Positions 31,152 to 34,292 of a stretch of 34,292 nucleotides of DNA are shown one piece after another. How positions within the stretch are numbered: the stretch's first letter is position 1; each line of letters opens with the position of its first letter. The position numbers were made by a program, and so were the translations under genes. The stretch covers positions 1 through 34,292 of the forward strand of contig SVQP01000021.1 of NCBI GenBank assembly GCA_015065285.1, written 5' to 3'. Under the pieces are notes generated by a model. That model had not been told where the DNA came from, made no database searches, and saw nothing but the letters and a program-made list of their open reading frames with translations. This stretch comes from Oscillospiraceae bacterium (GTDB lineage: Bacteria > Bacillota > Clostridia > Oscillospirales > CAG-272).

Positions 31152-31181
31152 AAAAAATCCCCGCGGCAATATGCCGCGGGG
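31152..31181 (-). terminator. Terminator of the two-lipoprotein unit
   Basis: CCCCGCGGC (31159-31167) pairs with GCCGCGGGG (31173-31181) around a 5-nt loop; a T-run follows on the minus strand (A-run at 31152-31157). It starts 14 bp after the lipoprotein stop codon. Confidence 0.9.
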
Positions 31182-31195
31182 TGCATCAGGAAAAA

Positions 31196-32137
31196 TCAAT
31201 TCAAATAAGCAATCATATCCACGACGTCCTCAACAGACGTCTCGGTCTCAGAGTTCACAACCTGTACAACGGCATAGCATCTGATTGCCATACGTCCGTC
31301 GCTCATACGCATCATCTTATACGTTGTGTCAAGGTGCGTATACTCATATTTGGATGCAATATTCTGATAAAGGTTCTCTACCTTGGCGGCTGCAGCGTTT
31401 TCTATTTTGGACAGTTGTTCTGCAGTCAATGGCGGGATCTGATCCATAAGTCCCAAGCATTGCATCTTATAAAAGCTGACCTGTCCGTTGGAGGCATATA
31501 TCAAGATACTGTCAGCGGTGGGGATTCCCTCAATCACTCTTGAAAATTCAATCATTAACTCGTCGGACAGCCCCGCTTCCACAAACAACTCGCGATCTGT
31601 GACCTGATAATTTTCAGGATCGTTCACCTTATCACACAAAAATGCATATGCCACGTCATACAACTCTTGCTCGGTATATACCGGGTGCTCGGGGTTTACG
31701 GGAATCGGTGATGCGATCGTGAAAAAAGTAAGCTCCCCGGTAACTGCATTCACTCGAATCCTGACTCGGTTTTCTCGACTTTCATATACATGATACGTTT
31801 CTTGATACAAATATTCCGAACACGTCTCCACGTACGAGAGCAACACGCTTTCGCCATTCAACGAAATCGTATGCTCTGTTGGTGCCTGTTCATCTTTTTG
31901 AGAAGACGCCCCCAATTCAATCTCACCGTGCCCGGAAACACCACAAGCAGATTCTATATCCCCACCAACAATTAATACCGAAAAATCATCAAAATACTGA
32001 ATCACTTCAGATTCCGATACGGATTCCTCCGTTGCGTTCGAAGGCTTTTCTGTTGTTCCGGGCGTTGATCCTTGCGCATTGCAAGCAGATAATACTAATA
32101 GTAATGCCGTCAATAATATCAGTGCTGTTTTTTTCAT
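31196..32137 (-). CDS. Predicted lipoprotein of unknown function
   Basis: A 313-residue predicted lipoprotein with a signal peptide ending LSAC (C19 lipidated) and a Ser/Thr/Glu-rich linker (GSTPGTTEKPSNATEESVSESE) to about residue 45. The mature domain is mixed alpha/beta: LSYVETCSEYLYQETYHVYESRENRVRIRVNAVTGELTFFTI, then YTEQELYDVAYAFLCDKVNDPENY, then EFSRVIEGIPTADSILIYASNGQVSFY. This order (a PepSY-like strand pair followed by a second similar unit) suggests tandem YpeB/PepSY-like domains, but that is only a look. GGGAG is 9 bp before the ATG. The gene lies 49 bp after another lipoprotein gene and is visibly more A/T-rich than the flanks. Confidence 0.72.
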   Translation of the reverse strand: MKKTALILLTALLLVLSACNAQGSTPGTTEKPSNATEESVSESEVIQYFDDFSVLIVGGDIESACGVSGHGEIELGASSQKDEQAPTEHTISLNGESVLLSYVETCSEYLYQETYHVYESRENRVRIRVNAVTGELTFFTIASPIPVNPEHPVYTEQELYDVAYAFLCDKVNDPENYQVTDRELFVEAGLSDELMIEFSRVIEGIPTADSILIYASNGQVSFYKMQCLGLMDQIPPLTAEQLSKIENAAAAKVENLYQNIASKYEYTHLDTTYKMMRMSDGRMAIRCYAVVQVVNSETETSVEDVVDMIAYLN

Positions 32138-32186
32138 AAAATTATACTCCCTTATGTTACATAACTGCTTATATACTTGTGTAATA

Positions 32187-32906
32187 CTATTCGCTTGTTG
32201 CTTGCGAGGGAATGTTTGAAATTTTCAGATCACTTACCAATGCAGCTGTGTCCACATTGTTGGCATTGGAGGTGCAATACCTGATACTCGTGAAAATCCC
32301 GTCAATTTCGGCAAACCAGCGGATGATGTCACCTGATCCGGATGGATTTTCTTCTCTGGTTTCAATATGGAATACCACTTTTCCATCTTGACTATACAAC
32401 GGAGTTGAAATCAAATTTTCATGTTTCGCCTCTGCTTTCATCGCATTAATTCTTCCTTCGACGTCGTTTTCCGAAAACAAGTAGTCTATGCTCACCCAAT
32501 CGCCATTGTTCGCCTGAATACTAAGTTCTATCACATCAACCGGAAGCCCTGTATCCTTTGATTTGCCACACAAATAATGAATCCAAACAATCTCGCCTTC
32601 AAGCAAATTAACGTAAGGAAGTTTATCCACTCTGGAAACGAAATAAACCAAATCTTCTTTACTGATCGGAGTACCATCGAGCGTATCACCGTGTACTCTT
32701 AGTAAATACTCTTTTAGTTCATCAGGATCATCACAATCTATCATCGAACGCATTTCATTTAGCTCTGCTAAGGAATGCACTTCTATCCTATCATAATGCG
32801 GAGGTTCCGTATTGTTTTCATCTTGGCTATTGGTATTACAAGAGGTTGCGCCAGCAATCAGTGCAAGAAAGCAGACGATTGCAATATATATTTGCATTTT
32901 TCTCAT
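32187..32906 (-). CDS. Predicted lipoprotein of unknown function, coupled to a 34-codon ORF
   Basis: A 239-residue predicted lipoprotein: MRKMQIYIAIVCFLALIAGATSC with C23 lipidated, then a polar linker (NTNSQDENNTEPP). The mature part is about 200 residues. Phrases include YDRIEVHSLAELNEMRSMID, SKEDLVYFVSRVDKLPYVNLLEGEIVWIHYLCG and VIELSIQANNGDWVSIDYLFS. No family is recognised. The start codon (ATG 32906) overlaps the stop of the 34-codon ORF by ATGA; the AGGAGG in that ORF lies 13 bp before, rather far, so translation probably depends on coupling. An alternative start is ATG 32897. Together with the next gene it forms an A/T-rich two-lipoprotein unit. Confidence 0.75.
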   Translation of the reverse strand: MRKMQIYIAIVCFLALIAGATSCNTNSQDENNTEPPHYDRIEVHSLAELNEMRSMIDCDDPDELKEYLLRVHGDTLDGTPISKEDLVYFVSRVDKLPYVNLLEGEIVWIHYLCGKSKDTGLPVDVIELSIQANNGDWVSIDYLFSENDVEGRINAMKAEAKHENLISTPLYSQDGKVVFHIETREENPSGSGDIIRWFAEIDGIFTSIRYCTSNANNVDTAALVSDLKISNIPSQATSE

Positions 32907-33007
32907 ATAATCTTCTCAGCCTCCTTAGTGATGGTCTTCCAAATGCGTTGGAATCCCCTTTTCGTGTATTGAACTTTACTATCAAGGGTCGTGGGAATCT
33001 TTTTCAT
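32903..33007 (-). CDS. 34-residue basic peptide, leader gene of the lipoprotein unit
   Basis: A short ORF below usual length limits. ATG 33007 is 7-8 bp after AGGAG, and a consensus promoter ends about 50 bp upstream. The product begins MKKIPTTLDSKVQYTKRG and ends RIWKTITKEAEKII. It is basic (nine Lys/Arg), and its C-terminal third could form an amphipathic helix. The stop codon overlaps the start of the lipoprotein gene (ATGA), and AGGAGG inside its last codons could serve that gene. It could be a true small protein, a leader that controls translation of the lipoprotein, or the tail of a decayed gene. Promoter plus good ribosome binding site plus ATGA coupling argue for real translation. Confidence 0.6.
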   Translation of the reverse strand: MKKIPTTLDSKVQYTKRGFQRIWKTITKEAEKII

Positions 33008-33058
33008 ACTAGCACTCCTATTTATTATTGGTTCCATACGGTGCCTATGTACAAGAAT

Positions 33059-33087
33059 ATTATACTATATTTATTATGTCTTGTCAA
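33059..33087 (-). promoter_or_regulatory. Sigma-A promoter of the small-ORF/lipoprotein unit
   Basis: Minus strand TTGACA (33087-33082) and TATAAT (33064-33059), 17-bp spacer, full consensus. Transcription would start near 33050, about 45 nt before ATG 33007. The rest of the gap to the S1 gene (33088-33176) is A/T-rich with nothing else recognised. Confidence 0.88.
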
Positions 33088-33176
33088 GCATTTTTGTGCA
33101 TTGTGCGCATGGTGCGGCGGTATCAATCCCACTTTACTATCATAATGACAAAAAATGCAGATCTATTACATTTTTC

Positions 33177-33216
33177 AAAAAAAAAAAAACATCCGTGCAC
33201 CGAACGGTGCACGGAT
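33177..33216 (-). terminator. Terminator of the S1 gene
   Basis: ATCCGTGCACC (33191-33201) pairs with GGTGCACGGAT (33206-33216); a run of thirteen A (33177-33189) is the U-run for the minus strand. It lies 18 bp after the S1 stop codon. Confidence 0.92.
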
Positions 33217-33234
33217 GAATTTGCTTATGTAAGA

Positions 33235-34292
33235 TTACTCAGCGTCAGCGGTCTCTGCAACTGCTTCTGCTTGTGCAGCCTCAAGCTCAGCCTTAGCCTC
33301 TTCCAGCAGAGCGCGGATAGAGAGGTTAACCTTCTGCTTTTCGTTGTCGATGTCAACGATCTTAGCGTCAACAACCTGACCGATCTCCAGAACGTCTGCA
33401 GGCTTTGCGATCTTGGTCATAGCGATCTGAGAAATGTGGATCAGACCGTCTACACCGTCAACGATCTCTGCAAATGCACCGAAAGGCATCATGCTGACGA
33501 TCTTAACGGAAGCAACGTCGCCTACTGCATAGGTGTGTGTGAAGATGTACCAGGGGTTGGTCTGCTCGGTCTTGTAGCCCAGAGCAATTCTCTTCTTTTC
33601 CTTATCAAAGCTCTTAACGTAAACAGTCAGCTCATCGCCGATTGCAACAACGTCTGCGGGAGACTTGATTCTCTTCCAGGACAGCTCGGATGCGTGAACC
33701 ATACCGTCAACGCCGCCCAGGTCGATAAATGCACCGTAAGAGGTCATGCTCTTAACAGTACCGGTATATACCTTGCCTTCCTCGATCTCGTTCCAGAAAG
33801 CTTCCTCGCGTGCGCGGCGCTCATCTCTCTGTACCAGACGGATGGAGCCCTTTGCTCTCTTGCCTTCACGGATCTCGATGATTCTCAGCTTAACAGTGGT
33901 GTTCATGATGGAATGCAGATCGCCTTCCTTGGGAACACCGGTCTGAGATGCGTGTACAAATACGCGGTTGCCGTCAACAGATACGATGACGCCACCCTTA
34001 ACGACTTCGATAACAATGCCCTCCAGCACTTCCTCGGAGTCCTTAGCTGCGACGATTCTGTACCAGTTCTTGTCAGAATCAACGCGCTTCTTGGAAAGTT
34101 CAGCAACTCCCTCGATGTCGCTGACGCGAATGACAAAGGCATCTACCTTGTCACCTCTGTGGAATCTGTCAGTCAACTTTTCGGGAGAATCATCAACTTG
34201 CTCGGCCTTGATGTAACCCGTAACGCCTGCGCCAAGATCCAGCTGGATCTCTGCATCGGTAACGTATTCAACGGTTCCGGTAACGACATCTC
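33235..34292 (-). CDS. rpsA: Ribosomal protein S1-like protein, 5' part outside the window
   Basis: At least 351 residues are present and the frame stays open to the right edge; no start is visible. A TTG at 34176 is not the start, because upstream codons continue an S1 domain (VVTGTVEYVTDAEIQLDLGA, then GYIKAEQV). Four S1 domains are seen: that one; EGIVIEVVKGGVIVSVDG...VFVHASQTG; YTGTVKSMTSYGAFIDLGGVDG...HASELSW; and ASVKIVSMMPFGAFAEIVDGVDG...HISQIAM. An Ala/Glu-rich tail (EEAKAELEAAQAEAVAETADAE) closes it. S1 domains bind mRNA and help translation initiation; in Clostridia such a region is often fused behind IspH, which cannot be judged here. A strong terminator follows. Confidence 0.9.
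   Translation of the reverse strand, partial: DVVTGTVEYVTDAEIQLDLGAGVTGYIKAEQVDDSPEKLTDRFHRGDKVDAFVIRVSDIEGVAELSKKRVDSDKNWYRIVAAKDSEEVLEGIVIEVVKGGVIVSVDGNRVFVHASQTGVPKEGDLHSIMNTTVKLRIIEIREGKRAKGSIRLVQRDERRAREEAFWNEIEEGKVYTGTVKSMTSYGAFIDLGGVDGMVHASELSWKRIKSPADVVAIGDELTVYVKSFDKEKKRIALGYKTEQTNPWYIFTHTYAVGDVASVKIVSMMPFGAFAEIVDGVDGLIHISQIAMTKIAKPADVLEIGQVVDAKIVDIDNEKQKVNLSIRALLEEAKAELEAAQAEAVAETADAE

Noticed and set aside
34176-34178. TTG as start of the S1 gene
   Set aside because: Codons upstream to the window edge continue an S1 domain in the same frame without a stop.
1-34292. tRNA, rRNA, transposase or phage genes
   Set aside because: No T-loop GGTTCGA-type segments with acceptor stems, rRNA-like blocks or DDE transposase or integrase motifs were noticed on either strand when reading by eye.

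Overview
The window looks like a chromosomal segment from a monoderm Firmicute of class Clostridia, probably an uncultured Oscillospirales-like gut anaerobe. The grounds are AAGGAG-type ribosome binding sites, near-consensus sigma-A promoters (TTGACA, 17 bp, TATAAT), many Gram-positive lipoprotein signals, and families typical of Firmicutes: YtrA-type GntR, YqhQ, YwlG/UPF0340, YajC next to a TIGR04086 protein, and an RNase M5-like Toprim protein. No rRNA, tRNA, CRISPR array, phage or transposase gene was seen. Taxonomy is inference.

Layout. 1-1052: an intergenic repeat-like stretch and a reduced uronate-isomerase-like gene (-). 1214-5310: a tight four-gene operon (+) of PHP phosphoesterase, MutS-like ATPase, Lrp/AsnC regulator and class I/II aminotransferase, closed by a strong terminator. 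5498-6952: a secreted propeller-like protein with an acidic/Thr stalk and a C-terminal GGCGS-TM-KKKKD tail. 15604-7031 (-): five tightly packed genes of a large secreted protein, a FecR-domain protein, a CHASE2 adenylate cyclase, a xylose-isomerase-like TIM barrel and a GAF/HD-GYP c-di-GMP phosphodiesterase. This is the most interesting block: envelope sensing joined to two cyclic-nucleotide systems. 15878-19372 (+): a YtrA-type GntR/ABC operon with two extra envelope genes, behind a promoter whose -10 lies inside a 30-bp palindrome.

19389-19592 is an array of short hairpins joined by a conserved spacer (GTGATATT, then AATATCACT), whose orientation flips in the middle. 22243-19688 (-): yqhQ, nagB, ywlG. 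Divergent from it, yajC and a TIGR04086 membrane gene are separated by a long terminator hairpin that contains the second gene's ribosome binding site. 29750-23361 (-): a seven-gene run of small membrane protein, U32/TrhP-like peptidase, uppP, Toprim protein, RlmA-like methyltransferase, dolichyl-phosphate-sugar-synthase-like GT2 and a lipoprotein with a CBM9-like domain. 31060-29903: an SLC13/ArsB-like transporter. 33007-31196 (-): a more A/T-rich unit with a 34-codon ORF, missed by length cut-offs, coupled by ATGA overlap to a lipoprotein gene, then a second lipoprotein. 34292-33235: ribosomal protein S1-like gene, cut by the right edge.

Starts were chosen by ribosome binding site and family fit; several differ from the longest possible ORF.
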